Positions 15,955-23,793 of a DNA stretch of 27,680 nt are shown one piece after another (within the stretch, counting starts at the first letter, position 1; every line of letters begins with the position of its first letter). The DNA lies in assembly GCA_019313505.1 (NCBI GenBank), contig JAFDBA010000004.1, positions 1 to 27,680 on the forward strand, in the 5' to 3' direction. A program made the position numbers and the translations under genes. The notes beneath the pieces are model-generated. The model was not told where the DNA came from, did not search any database, and saw only the letters and a list, made by a program, of their open reading frames with translations. This DNA comes from Deltaproteobacteria bacterium. Its GTDB lineage: Bacteria > Desulfobacterota > Desulfobacteria > Desulfobacterales > UBA11574.

Positions 15955-16842
15955 TTAAACTCTTTCTGCCTCCCCATACCCCATGATCCCTGTAGGTTTC
16001 AGAAAGAGAACCAAAAGGAGGACGGAAAATGCGATGGCGTCTTTATACTGAGAGGATACCAGGCCTGCACCCAGTGATTCCAAAAGACCCAAGATTACAC
16101 CGCCCAGTATTGCACCTGCAAAGTTTCCGTATCCCCCGAGAATTGCCGCGGCAAACCCCTTCAATCCCAGCATGATTCCAGTATCATAGGACGTCGTGGA
16201 AATCGGCGCTATTATTATCCCGGCCACCGCACCCAGGGCGCCGCTGAAGGCAAAGGAAAAAAGGGTCATACGATTCACCGAAATGCCCGCCAGGGCAGCC
16301 GCTCTTCGATTAACCGCTGTTGCCCGCATGGCCTTGCCCATTAATGTTTTCTTAAAAAAATAATGGAGCAACAGCATTACCAGCACGGTAATCGCAAATA
16401 TCCAGATGTGCTGGGGCACTATGGTCCCCCCTCCCAGGAGATGGATCGGGTTTTCGCCGGAGAAGGCAGGAACACCGACATTGTCGGTTCCCCAGACCTC
16501 CTGAGCGGTTCCCCGAAGAACTTCCGATAGCCCGATTGTCAAAAAAATAAGAACGATGATCTCTTTTGACCGGGCATGCCGTATGGGTCCTATTTCTATC
16601 AAAGCTCCAATAAGGGCAACCCCGGCCGTGGATATGAAAAAGGAGATAATCAGATTAACCTTGAAAAGAACTACAAGAGAGTACATAAACATGCCGCCAA
16701 GGGATATGAATTCACACTGGGCAAAATTGACAATCCCGGTGGCGTTATGGATAATATTAAACCCCATGGCCACAATGGCGTAAATAGCGCCAATGGTCAA
16801 ACCGGTAACGATATACTGGGCAATTTGTTGTGAAAAATCCAT
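15955..16842 (-). CDS. livH: Branched-chain amino acid-type ABC transporter permease (LivH)
   Basis: This is the second permease subunit of the HAAT importer, about 295 aa with eight or so membrane segments. It shows GLTIGAIYAIVAMGFNIIHNATGIVNFAQCEFISLGG near the N-terminus, the family's pore helix region, GKAMRATAVNRRAAALAGI (ATPase-contact loop), and GLKGFAAAILGGYGNFAGAILGG near the C-terminus. A TTG at 16851 is in frame, but the ATG at 16840-16842 has AAAGG about nine bases upstream and is preferred. It lies 70 nt before livM and downstream of livK. Confidence 0.93.
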   Translation of the reverse strand: MDFSQQIAQYIVTGLTIGAIYAIVAMGFNIIHNATGIVNFAQCEFISLGGMFMYSLVVLFKVNLIISFFISTAGVALIGALIEIGPIRHARSKEIIVLIFLTIGLSEVLRGTAQEVWGTDNVGVPAFSGENPIHLLGGGTIVPQHIWIFAITVLVMLLLHYFFKKTLMGKAMRATAVNRRAAALAGISVNRMTLFSFAFSGALGAVAGIIIAPISTTSYDTGIMLGLKGFAAAILGGYGNFAGAILGGVILGLLESLGAGLVSSQYKDAIAFSVLLLVLFLKPTGIMGYGEAERV

Positions 16843-16915
16843 AAATGTCAACCTTTACTCTTCCCTCTCGTAACCCTTTGGTCAGCGGAGGGAAGAGTGG
16901 GACCGGATAGACCTT

Positions 16916-18091
16916 CTAATCAAGCAGTGTCCAGCTCCCTTTGGTGGCCTTGATCATAACAATGTCTTTCATTGATAAGCCGTTATGATCCTGAGGGCTT
17001 ATATTGTAAATGCCGCTTATACCCACATACCCCTTGGTATTTTCGATAGCATCCCGGATTTTAGCCCTGTCGGGGCCGGCCTTTTTAATGGCATCAATAA
17101 CGATGAAGGCCGCGTCCGCTCCATAGGCGACCATTGTTCCCGGTTCATGGTTGAATTTTTCTTTATACGCCTTTACATAGTCTAGAATTTTCTTTTTCTG
17201 GATGTCGGTATCGGGAAGTTGATCCCCTACCACAATTTTGGTGGAAGGCATCATCACACCCTCTCCGGCCGTTCCGGCAACCTTCCAGAAGATTGGATCT
17301 CCGGCGCCGTGGCATTCAAACAGAGGCGCCTTAATTCCCAACTGTTTGATATTTTTAGCGATGATTCCCATGGCAGGACCCACAGTCCAGGCGATGATTC
17401 CGTCAACGTTTTTGGCGTTAATTCGGGTCAGCTGGGCGGTGATATCAATATCCTTGGGTTGAAAGGCCTCCTGGGCAACAACCGTTACGCCATACTTGGG
17501 CGCCTGAACCATTACGTTCTTGAGGCCGTCTTTTCCGAATCCTTCGTTGGAATAGAGAAATCCTATGTTTTTGATGCCGTGTTTGCTCATATACTGGCAA
17601 ATCTTACCCATTGCATCGGCAGCCTTATACGGAGATTTAAACGTCCATTTGGGTAACGAGGTTGGATCCTTTTTATCGAGAGGAGCCTTGAGGATAACAT
17701 CTCCTCCCGAATGCATGAAGGTTGGAATCTTTTCCTTTTCAATGAATCCTCTCATGGCCATAGCCGTTCCGGTAAGTGTCGGTCCGATAATCGCCACCAC
17801 GTCTTGGGATTCCAAAACTTTTTTCAGGGCCATCACCGCTTTAGTGGGGTTGCTCTCCGTATCTCCCATCACCATTTCCAGCATGCGGCCATTGATGCCT
17901 CCTTTTTGATTCACATCATCTATGGCAAGTATTACGGCATCCCGCTGGGATGTTCCAATATGAGCGCCGCGGCCGCTTAGAGCAAAAATACCCGCAATTT
18001 TAATGGATTCAGCACTATAGCAGAGTGGTGATCCCAACATAAAACTGACAGCCAGAGCCCCTGCAACGATCATTAAAAATTTTCTTTTCAT
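16916..18091 (-). CDS. livK: Periplasmic substrate-binding protein of HAAT transporter (LivK-like)
   Basis: This 391-aa type I periplasmic binding protein captures the substrate for the LivHMGF importer. The N-terminal signal peptide is KRKFLMIVAGALAVSFMLGS followed by PLCYSA, with cleavage probably after CYSA. The mature protein begins ESIKIAGIFALSGRGAHIG, then AILAIDDVNQKGGINGR, the family's first-lobe pattern, and GPTLTGTAMAMRGFIEKEKIP follows. The strong Shine-Dalgarno AGGAGGG sits just before ATG. Relatives bind branched-chain amino acids, amides, urea or aromatic acids, and ligand contacts cannot be read safely here. Because paaK heads the same operon, an aromatic or branched carboxylate is plausible. 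Confidence 0.92.
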   Translation of the reverse strand: MKRKFLMIVAGALAVSFMLGSPLCYSAESIKIAGIFALSGRGAHIGTSQRDAVILAIDDVNQKGGINGRMLEMVMGDTESNPTKAVMALKKVLESQDVVAIIGPTLTGTAMAMRGFIEKEKIPTFMHSGGDVILKAPLDKKDPTSLPKWTFKSPYKAADAMGKICQYMSKHGIKNIGFLYSNEGFGKDGLKNVMVQAPKYGVTVVAQEAFQPKDIDITAQLTRINAKNVDGIIAWTVGPAMGIIAKNIKQLGIKAPLFECHGAGDPIFWKVAGTAGEGVMMPSTKIVVGDQLPDTDIQKKKILDYVKAYKEKFNHEPGTMVAYGADAAFIVIDAIKKAGPDRAKIRDAIENTKGYVGISGIYNISPQDHNGLSMKDIVMIKATKGSWTLLD

Positions 18092-18198
18092 TTTTTCCCT
18101 CCTAATGTATTTGAGTATATAATTTTCCGGTCAGGTTATTTAAAATTTTTCACCCCCTTTCTTTGTTATTTGGAATTTCCACTAACTCAACGATTCTG

Positions 18199-18936
18199 TT
18201 AACGGATACTAAACGCCATAGAATCCTGTCCAAGATAGGCCCTTTTTACTTCCACAGTCCCAAGAAGATCAGATGCGGTTCCATGAAGCCAAATTTTTCC
18301 GGTTTCCAGTACATAAGCTCGATCAGATATTCTAAGAGCTGCTCTTGCATTCTGTTCTACCAGAAGAACGGTGGTTCCCTCCTTTCTTAGTCTTTCAATC
18401 ACAGAGATGATTTCTTGAATCACAAGCGGCGCAAGGCCCAGGGACGGTTCATCCAGAAGCAAAAGGACCGGTTTTCCCATCAATCCTCTACCGATGGCTA
18501 ACATTTGCTGTTCTCCACCGCTAAGGGTTTCCGCTCGTTGATTCAGCCGTTTTTCAAGAACAGGAAAAAGCTGTAATATGTATTTAAAATCTTCTGATAT
18601 TTTTTTCTTGTTATGCTTTCCTCGCCTCCGATAGGCCCCCAGTTCGAGATTCTCCCGGACCGTTAACGGCCCGAAAAGATGCCTTCCTTCCGGAACCTGG
18701 ATGATACCCAGTTCAACGATTCTTTCAGGGGGAAAAGATACGATATTCTCTCCTTTAAATAATATCTTTCCACAAGATGGCCTGATGATACCGGAAATAA
18801 GGTTCAAAAGTGTTGTCTTGCCGGCGCCATTCCCACCGATCAAAGCCAAAATTTCTCCCTCCCTCTGAAAAAGAGAAATATCATCAAGCGCTTGAACCCC
18901 TCCATAGTGGGAACTTATGCCGTCTATTTTAAGCAA
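18199..18936 (-). CDS. livF: HAAT ABC transporter ATP-binding protein (LivF)
   Basis: This 245-aa ATPase has Walker A GGNGAGKTT (about residues 35-43), the Q-loop region IIQVPEGRHLFGPLTVRENLELGAY typical of LivF, the signature LSGGEQQMLAIGRGL, Walker B PVLLLLDEPSLGLAP and the switch His replaced by LLVEQNARAAL, as usual in LivF. The start is a TTG at 18936, six bases after the livG stop, with AGGAG about 12 nt upstream. It pairs with LivG to power the importer. Confidence 0.94.
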   Translation of the reverse strand: MLKIDGISSHYGGVQALDDISLFQREGEILALIGGNGAGKTTLLNLISGIIRPSCGKILFKGENIVSFPPERIVELGIIQVPEGRHLFGPLTVRENLELGAYRRRGKHNKKKISEDFKYILQLFPVLEKRLNQRAETLSGGEQQMLAIGRGLMGKPVLLLLDEPSLGLAPLVIQEIISVIERLRKEGTTVLLVEQNARAALRISDRAYVLETGKIWLHGTASDLLGTVEVKRAYLGQDSMAFSIR

Positions 18937-18942
18937 AACCGG

Positions 18943-19716
18943 TTAAAACTCCTTTCCCAGATAGGCCTCAATGACTTTAGGATTGTTTTGTATTTCTTTA
19001 GAACTCCCTTCTGCAATTTTTTCCCCGTAATTCAGCACCGTGATAATATTTGAGATGCCCATTATTAGATTCATATCATGTTCCACCAGAATAATAGTTA
19101 TCCCTTTTTCCCTGATTTTGAGAATTGTGCTGGACATCTCTTGTGTCTCTTGTAAATTAAGGCCGGCCACCGGCTCATCCAGGAAGAGAAGTCTGGGTTC
19201 CATAGCCAGTGCGCGGGCAATCTCCACCCGTTTTTGATCTCCATAGGGAAGGCCGGCTACACGCAGATCCGCCTTTGAATCGAGGTCTAAAAATTTTAAC
19301 GTTTCATCGGTTTTTTGCCGAATAATTTTCTCTTCTTTCCGCACCATAGGCGTCTGCAGAAGGCATTTTAAAAATCCGGAATGACTTTTGGTATGAAGTC
19401 CCACCATGACATTTTCTCGAACCGTCATATTCCCAAAGACCTGGATATTCTGAAAAGTTCTACCGATACCCATATGGGCCAACTGATAAGGGCGTTTTCT
19501 AATCAGCTTCCGGCCCTCGAAAAAGATATCGCCGGAGCCGGGAGGATATATCCCTGTAATCAGATTAATGGCTGTGGTTTTTCCTGCGCCATTTGGACCA
19601 ATAATGGAGAAGATCAGGCCTTTTTCAACCTGGAAGGACAGCCGGTGTATGGCCTGCAAGCCTCCAAAGTTTTTCGATATATCTTTTAGCTCAAGGATGT
19701 AATTGGAATTGCTCAC
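18943..19716 (-). CDS. livG: HAAT ABC transporter ATP-binding protein (LivG)
   Basis: This ATPase of about 257 aa has Walker A IGPNGAGKTTAINLITG, the LivG-type segment IGRTFQNIQVFGNMTVRENVMVGLH, a variant signature LPYGDQKRVEIARAL, Walker B LLFLDEPVAGLN and the switch ILVEHDMNLIM. Two GTG codons could start it. The first (19726-19728) touches the GAGGA Shine-Dalgarno with no spacing; the second (19714-19716) is about 11 nt from it and is preferred. It is the first transporter gene after paaK, separated by about 300 bp that include a dispersed repeat. Confidence 0.94.
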   Translation of the reverse strand: MSNSNYILELKDISKNFGGLQAIHRLSFQVEKGLIFSIIGPNGAGKTTAINLITGIYPPGSGDIFFEGRKLIRKRPYQLAHMGIGRTFQNIQVFGNMTVRENVMVGLHTKSHSGFLKCLLQTPMVRKEEKIIRQKTDETLKFLDLDSKADLRVAGLPYGDQKRVEIARALAMEPRLLFLDEPVAGLNLQETQEMSSTILKIREKGITIILVEHDMNLIMGISNIITVLNYGEKIAEGSSKEIQNNPKVIEAYLGKEF

Positions 19717-19828
19717 AATAAACGTCACTCCTCAACCGACGATCTCACTGTTTTATTTGTACATTGAAAACCTGGTCCTTTGGGCAAGGTCAGAGTTCTC
19801 CGGCCCTGCCTGAAGAATCGCTGCAAGA

Positions 19829-19971
19829 GTTTGAAGTGAACTAAAGTTTAAAGTGAACTAAAGTTAAGGAATTCTGTCAATTATATAAAAACAGCGGAGC
19901 GACACCATCATTTTAGGCACTTTAGATCACTTTAGGCACTTCAAACTTCAAACTTCAAACTTCAAACTTTT
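19829..19971 (+). repeat. Palindromic TAAAGTT-type repeat, copy 3 (divergent)
   Basis: The repeat units GTGAACTAAAGTTTAAAGTG and GAACTAAAGTTAAGGAATTC are followed by TCTGTCAATTATATAAAAAC, a short GC block GCGGAGCG, then right-arm units TTTAGGCACTTTAGATCACT and four tandem CTTCAAA heptamers. It shares the GGAATTCTGTCAATT centre with copy 1 but lacks the GGATAAACCGGG start. It lies inside the 320-bp gap between paaK and livG; nothing else was seen in that gap. Confidence 0.65.
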
Positions 19972-20036
19972 AGAATTCAACTTATACGGGATAGTTGTCT
20001 TGATAAAAATACGTAATTGAATTTACGAATTAGACA

Positions 20037-21341
20037 CTAAGCCTCGGTTGTACTATTATTCCGGTGATCAAAGACCCTCTGGCTCTTTCTCTGGGTGCGT
20101 GGCAGGTCTCCATGATCCAAAATCTCCACCCGGCATCTCACCAGTATTTTGCGGCGGATTTCCGTTGCCACCCGTTCGGCTAAATTGATGTTGTCCTCTT
20201 TCACCACATCTGATCCCAGTTCCACCTTGATGATCATCATGTCCCGTCCGCTTTCCCGCTGTTTAAGATGAATCTGGAATTCACTGCCGATCCCATTTAT
20301 CCGGCTCAGCACATGATCGATCTGACTCGGATAGATATTTACCGCCCGGTATATAAACATATCATCCGTACGGCCAAGGATCCGGTCATGCATGGGGAAT
20401 GGCACACCGCAGGAACATTTTTGGTCAAAAAGGCGTGTAACGTCATGGGTTCGGTAGCGAATCAGCGGACTTCCTTCTTTACTTAAGGTGGTGACAACCA
20501 GTTCTCCCTGTTGACCGTAAGGAACAGGTTTTAGCGTTTTCGGGTCAAGAACCTCGAAAATAAAATGGTCAGCCCAATAGTGAATTCCATTATGGTGGCT
20601 GCAATCGAGGCCAGTACCCGGCCCATAAAGTTCGGTCAACCCATAAATATCAAAAATATGGTCGACACCCATAAGTTCTTTGATGCGCGCTCGCATTGCA
20701 ATGCTGTGACGTTCCGCACCAAGGATAATCTTATTAACTTTGATACTGGACAAAAGGTTGTGTTTGTGAATCTCCTCGGCCATGAGCAGAGCCATGGATG
20801 CTGTGGAACAGAAAACCGTGGTTCCCATATCTACCATCATTTCACAATGCATTTCTGCGTTGGCAGGCCCAAGAGGCACCGCCATAGCCCCGAACCGCTC
20901 ACAGCCTGCTTGAAATCCCACACCTGCGGTCCATAAGCCATAACCCACAGCTATCTGCACGCGATCTTTGCGAGTTAGACCCGCAAGTTCATAGCACCTG
21001 GCAAAAATATCAGCCCATACATCAATATCTTTTTGTGTGTAGCACATCACCTTGCGCTTCCCAGTAGTCCCTGAAGAGGCATGAATCCGAACAATATCTT
21101 CAAAAGGTACTGCCCTCAAAGGAAAAGGGTATTCTTGCTGCAAATCGTCTTTGTCGGTAAAAGGAAGATGTTCAATATCCTTAAGCGACCGGATATCTTC
21201 AGGTCGCAGACCTGCGTCATCTAATTTATTTTTATAAAATAGCGAATTATTGTAAGCGTGGTCTACCGTCCATTTAAGGCCTTCAATCTGTATTTTTTTT
21301 AATTTGTCATCATTCAAATCATAAGGAATGAAACTCATCAT
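20037..21341 (-). CDS. Phenylacetate-CoA ligase family protein (PaaK-like)
   Basis: This 434-aa adenylate-forming enzyme activates an aromatic or related acid to its CoA thioester with ATP. Key features are the P-loop HASSGTTGKRKVMCYTQKD (about residues 88-105), GYGLWTAGVGFQAGCERFG, the PaaK-type DIYGLTELYGPGTGLDC motif, the hinge RILGRTDDMFIYRAVNIYPSQ and a C-terminal RKSQRV with the catalytic lysine. Two adjacent ATGs follow an AGAGGGG ribosome-binding site. It is the first gene of an operon with livGFKHM, a layout suggesting import of its substrate. Phenylacetate, indoleacetate and hydroxybenzoate are candidates, and sequence alone does not decide. Confidence 0.9.
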   Translation of the reverse strand: MMSFIPYDLNDDKLKKIQIEGLKWTVDHAYNNSLFYKNKLDDAGLRPEDIRSLKDIEHLPFTDKDDLQQEYPFPLRAVPFEDIVRIHASSGTTGKRKVMCYTQKDIDVWADIFARCYELAGLTRKDRVQIAVGYGLWTAGVGFQAGCERFGAMAVPLGPANAEMHCEMMVDMGTTVFCSTASMALLMAEEIHKHNLLSSIKVNKIILGAERHSIAMRARIKELMGVDHIFDIYGLTELYGPGTGLDCSHHNGIHYWADHFIFEVLDPKTLKPVPYGQQGELVVTTLSKEGSPLIRYRTHDVTRLFDQKCSCGVPFPMHDRILGRTDDMFIYRAVNIYPSQIDHVLSRINGIGSEFQIHLKQRESGRDMMIIKVELGSDVVKEDNINLAERVATEIRRKILVRCRVEILDHGDLPRTQRKSQRVFDHRNNSTTEA

Positions 21342-21362
21342 AACCCCTCTGGTTAGGAATAA

Positions 21363-21397
21363 AAAAAACCGGCAATCTGAGAAGAAACACCGGCTTT
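21363..21397 (-). promoter_or_regulatory. Terminator-like hairpin in the paaK leader, possible attenuator
   Basis: On the - strand AAAAGCCGG (21397-21389) pairs with CCGGTTTTT (21371-21363), nine pairs with one G-U, around a 17-nt loop and ending in U residues, 22 nt before the paaK start. The loop word CTTCTCA is complementary to TGAGAAG about 50 nt upstream in the same leader, allowing an alternative fold. A 5-residue frame M-A-L-L-I-stop (21413-21396) ends at the hairpin's base. Whether it regulates is untested. Confidence 0.35.
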
Positions 21398-21541
21398 TAA
21401 ATCAAAAGAGCCATGAGCTTCTTCTGTGTCGAATAGCGAAGCTTCTCACAGCTCTAAATTATTTATTTTTTTCAGGGTGGTGAGCAAGCTTCATTAACTT
21501 TGCCACCACCAAAACATAAGTTTCATTGTGGCCTTTATGGT

Positions 21542-21556
21542 GAGACCTTTGCAAAA
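21542..21556 (+). repeat. Solo terminus of the 142-bp element family
   Basis: GAGACCTTTGCAAAA at 21542-21556 is identical over 15 bases to the inverted right end of the element at 11380-11521. No matching partner end was found nearby, so this looks like a truncated or partial copy. Confidence 0.5.
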
Positions 21557-21576
21557 TAACAATATTATCTGTGTAT

Positions 21577-21620
21577 ACCTGCCCGCTTGTGCCCCAGGCC
21601 GCCTTGCCTCGCGGGCGGGT
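21577..21620. repeat. GC-rich REP-like hairpin
   Basis: ACCTGCCCGC (21577-21586) pairs with GCGGGCGGGT (21611-21620) with one G-T, around a 24-nt loop that is itself GC-rich. Its composition stands out from the AT-rich surroundings. There is no T-run, so it is not a standard terminator. Confidence 0.5.
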
Positions 21621-21909
21621 CTACGAAAATCTGCCTGCCCCCCTGCCCCGCCGTGCCCCGTTCAATTCCGAAGGACAGCGTAGCGTATTTAACCAGGGTA
21701 GCTCCAAAAGATGGTACCGGGCCGTCCTATTTAACTTGAACTTAAACAACTTTTTCTGTCTGTTTATAAAACTTTTTATTGATTATCCGAATTGAATCTT
21801 TTTGTCAAGTATCTATGAACGGTGAAACAGGAACTTGGAACATTTTGTTCTTATGAAACAACAAAATCGATAGTATTTGGGAAAAATCCCCGGGATGGCC
21901 ATTTTTTTA

Positions 21910-21937
21910 TTGAAATTTTTAATTAGAAAGATAATAT
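21910..21937 (+). promoter_or_regulatory. Possible promoter of the cytochrome gene
   Basis: TTGAAA (21910-21915) and TAATAT (21932-21937) are 16 bp apart, upstream of a strong AGAGGAGGAA ribosome-binding site and the ATG at 21967. The -10 match is only four of six. Confidence 0.35.
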
Positions 21938-21966
21938 AAGGTAATTTTTTTTAGAGGAGGAAGAGA

Positions 21967-22464
21967 ATGCATAAAATACGAATTGGTGTATTGTGTTTGA
22001 TTATGGTTTTTGTTTTTGGGATATCATTTGAGGTTATCGGCCAAGGCATAGGAGATAGCGAACAAAATCAAGGTGATATGATCGTACCTATGGGGATTGT
22101 CGTGCTTAAACCGGATGCTTCTATCAAACAGAAGAAGTCTCCTGTTGAATTCAATCATTCCAAGCACTTTATTTATGATTGCCGAACATGTCATCACAAA
22201 TGGGAAGGAGATACCAAGATAGCTAACTGTACAACTTCAAAATGTCATGATCTGTTGAAATCACCGAAAAAACCTACAAAATACCTGTCTTATACAGATC
22301 AGGGCATAAAGTATTACAAATATGCCTATCATGAAAACTGTATTGGGTGTCACAAAGAGATAAAAATCAAGAGAAAGAAAATGGAAATGTCATTTGCGAC
22401 CCATGAAGCAAAGCTGCCTAAAACCGGCCCCACCGGTTGCATCGAGTGCCACCCCAAAGAATGA
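21967..22464 (+). CDS. Tetraheme cytochrome c3-type protein, secreted
   Basis: This 165-aa protein has an N-terminal signal sequence (KIRIGVLCLIMVFVFGIS) and four heme-binding motifs: C72-x2-C-H, C88-x4-C-H, C125-x2-C-H and C158-x2-C-H. One site with CX4CH is typical of class III cytochrome c3. Extra histidines (H64, H67, H77, H122, H146) are candidates for the distal axial ligands. It should carry electrons in the periplasm, perhaps between hydrogenase or formate dehydrogenase and a membrane complex. A strong AGAGGAGG ribosome-binding site precedes ATG. The next gene, a four-helix membrane protein, begins 16 nt after the stop and is the likely partner. Assignment to TmcA or another named type is not secure. 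Confidence 0.9.
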   Translation: MHKIRIGVLCLIMVFVFGISFEVIGQGIGDSEQNQGDMIVPMGIVVLKPDASIKQKKSPVEFNHSKHFIYDCRTCHHKWEGDTKIANCTTSKCHDLLKSPKKPTKYLSYTDQGIKYYKYAYHENCIGCHKEIKIKRKKMEMSFATHEAKLPKTGPTGCIECHPKE

Positions 22465-22480
22465 CCTTGCTTCTTAAAAG

Positions 22481-23272
22481 ATGTTAAAAGAAAAGAAAAT
22501 TTTAACTTTAATCAGAGAAAACAGAACACTGTTTATTATTATTGCAGTAGTTCTTTTTCTGGTTGAACTTGAAATTTTTGCCCTTGCTGCAATGAAATCC
22601 GGACACAAATCATGGCTTCAAGTGATTGATGCTAATGGGAACGTAATACATGAAACAGACGGTAAGAATCTTAGTGATTTCAATAAATATTATTTTGAAA
22701 AAACTTTCGGCCCGTTTGAACAATATAATGTTAACCTTGCAACCAAGGACTTCCCTTTCCCGTTCAGAGCATGGTTCGTGGCGGCCGTGGGTATCCCGGT
22801 TGGAGTGATCCTTTTATTTGCGTTTGCTGTTCAAGCATATCTGTCCCTTTTTTATAAGGAACAGAATTCAGGTGAATATGATGTAAATAAAAACGAGTAT
22901 GAATACCGTTTTGAAAAAGTCATCGCCACAATCAGCCGTTTCAACATCTTTACTATAGGTTTCCTGGTATTACTTGGGGTCTTTGCTTACTGGGTTGTGC
23001 CTAATCTGATCGTTCATGTCGGAAAGCTCGGTGTTGAAACCATGACCCGATACAAATGGATCTTTTTGTCTTTTGGTATGGTTTTCTTGGGTCTTATCAT
23101 ATGGATAATCTATCTTAAGTATCTTCTGGCCAAAAAAGCCATAGACAGCCATGCTGAAATCGATAAATATCGCCTGCAGCTTGAATTTGATCACGGCAAT
23201 AAATATCCTCTACGGCTGGTACATGATGAAAAAGAAACAACCGACAAGTCCGTTTTGAGCCCCGTCGTATAA
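22481..23272 (+). CDS. Four-helix membrane protein next to cytochrome c3
   Basis: This 263-aa protein is not recognised as a named family. Membrane segments lie at about residues 17-38, 97-121, 154-179 and 193-215. By the positive-inside rule the N-terminus (KEKK, RENR) and C-terminal tail are cytoplasmic, and residues 39-96 (WLQVIDANGNVIHETDGKN onward) form a periplasmic domain. Residues 122-153 and the tail are charged. It contains no cysteine. It starts 16 nt after the cytochrome stop with a poor ribosome-binding site, so translation may depend on the upstream gene. It may anchor or receive electrons from the cytochrome at the membrane; this is inference from adjacency. Confidence 0.75.
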   Translation: MLKEKKILTLIRENRTLFIIIAVVLFLVELEIFALAAMKSGHKSWLQVIDANGNVIHETDGKNLSDFNKYYFEKTFGPFEQYNVNLATKDFPFPFRAWFVAAVGIPVGVILLFAFAVQAYLSLFYKEQNSGEYDVNKNEYEYRFEKVIATISRFNIFTIGFLVLLGVFAYWVVPNLIVHVGKLGVETMTRYKWIFLSFGMVFLGLIIWIIYLKYLLAKKAIDSHAEIDKYRLQLEFDHGNKYPLRLVHDEKETTDKSVLSPVV

Positions 23273-23486
23273 AGGTCAATTTCAAAACATGGGTCGGTTC
23301 GTGGACTATTTTACCTTGACATTTGTCTTGGTATTTGCCATGAGGACGTTTTATAGATTTATAAGTTTTATAAAGGCCCGGCGGTTTTTGCGGGTTGATT
23401 TCGCTCTAAAGGATTTTTCCCTTTGTCAGCGTGACGACCTGAAGCTTGGGACTACAAATGAGAGGATTTAAAAGGAGGTCGGAGTT

Positions 23487-23687
23487 ATGGCAAACGGGGT
23501 TGTAAAGTGGTTTAGTGACAAAAAGGGGTTTGGGTTTATTGAACAGGAAGATGGTACGGATATTTTTGTCCACTTTTCTTCCATTACCATGGATGGGTTC
23601 AAGACCTTGGCTGAAGGAGAACGGGTGACTTTTGACGTGGAAGAGAGCGACCGAGGACCGTCGGCAAAAAACGTCCAAAAAGCATAG
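23487..23687 (+). CDS. Cold-shock protein (CspA family)
   Basis: This 66-aa single cold-shock domain binds single-stranded RNA and DNA as a chaperone. It shows VKWFSDKKGFGFIEQEDG with RNP1 KGFGFI, then RNP2 DIFVHFSSI, and the ending SDRGPSAKNVQKA. A strong AAAGGAGG ribosome-binding site precedes the ATG. About 215 bp lie between it and the membrane-protein gene, with a TTGACA at 23316-23321 but no good -10, so a long leader, common in this family, is possible. A strong terminator follows at 23710-23748. Confidence 0.96.
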   Translation: MANGVVKWFSDKKGFGFIEQEDGTDIFVHFSSITMDGFKTLAEGERVTFDVEESDRGPSAKNVQKA

Positions 23688-23709
23688 TTTTCAAAATAAT
23701 CAGGTTATC

Positions 23710-23748
23710 AAAGGCATCTCATTGAAACAAGATGGGATGCCTTTTTTT
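23710..23748 (+). terminator. Intrinsic terminator after the cold-shock gene
   Basis: AAAGGCATCTCAT (23710-23722) pairs with ATGGGATGCCTTT (23732-23744), 12 of 13 positions, around a 9-nt loop, followed by a T-run to 23748. It lies 23 nt after the stop codon. Confidence 0.9.
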
Positions 23749-23793
23749 ATTTGTTTTGCACGGACGAATCAGAACAAAACGTCATCTTAACTG

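Larger units (their letters stand above)
21342..21909. other. Divergent intergenic region with several hairpins
   Basis: About 570 bp separate paaK (-) from the cytochrome gene (+). From low to high coordinate it holds a terminator-like hairpin in the paaK leader, a nested inverted repeat at 21407-21453, a solo end matching the 142-bp element (21542-21556), a GC-rich hairpin (21577-21620) and a G/C-tract-rich stretch to about 21700. A 74-codon + frame at 21571-21795 is proline/arginine-rich, starts inside the GC hairpin and is not believed. Confidence 0.5.

Noticed and set aside
21571..21795. A 74-codon + frame in the paaK-cytochrome gap
   Set aside because: It begins inside a GC-rich hairpin, is proline/arginine-rich, and has no ribosome-binding site or recognisable motif.
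23289..23471. 60-codon + frame before the cold-shock gene
   Set aside because: It has no ribosome-binding site or motif; the region is better explained as a long leader of the cold-shock gene.
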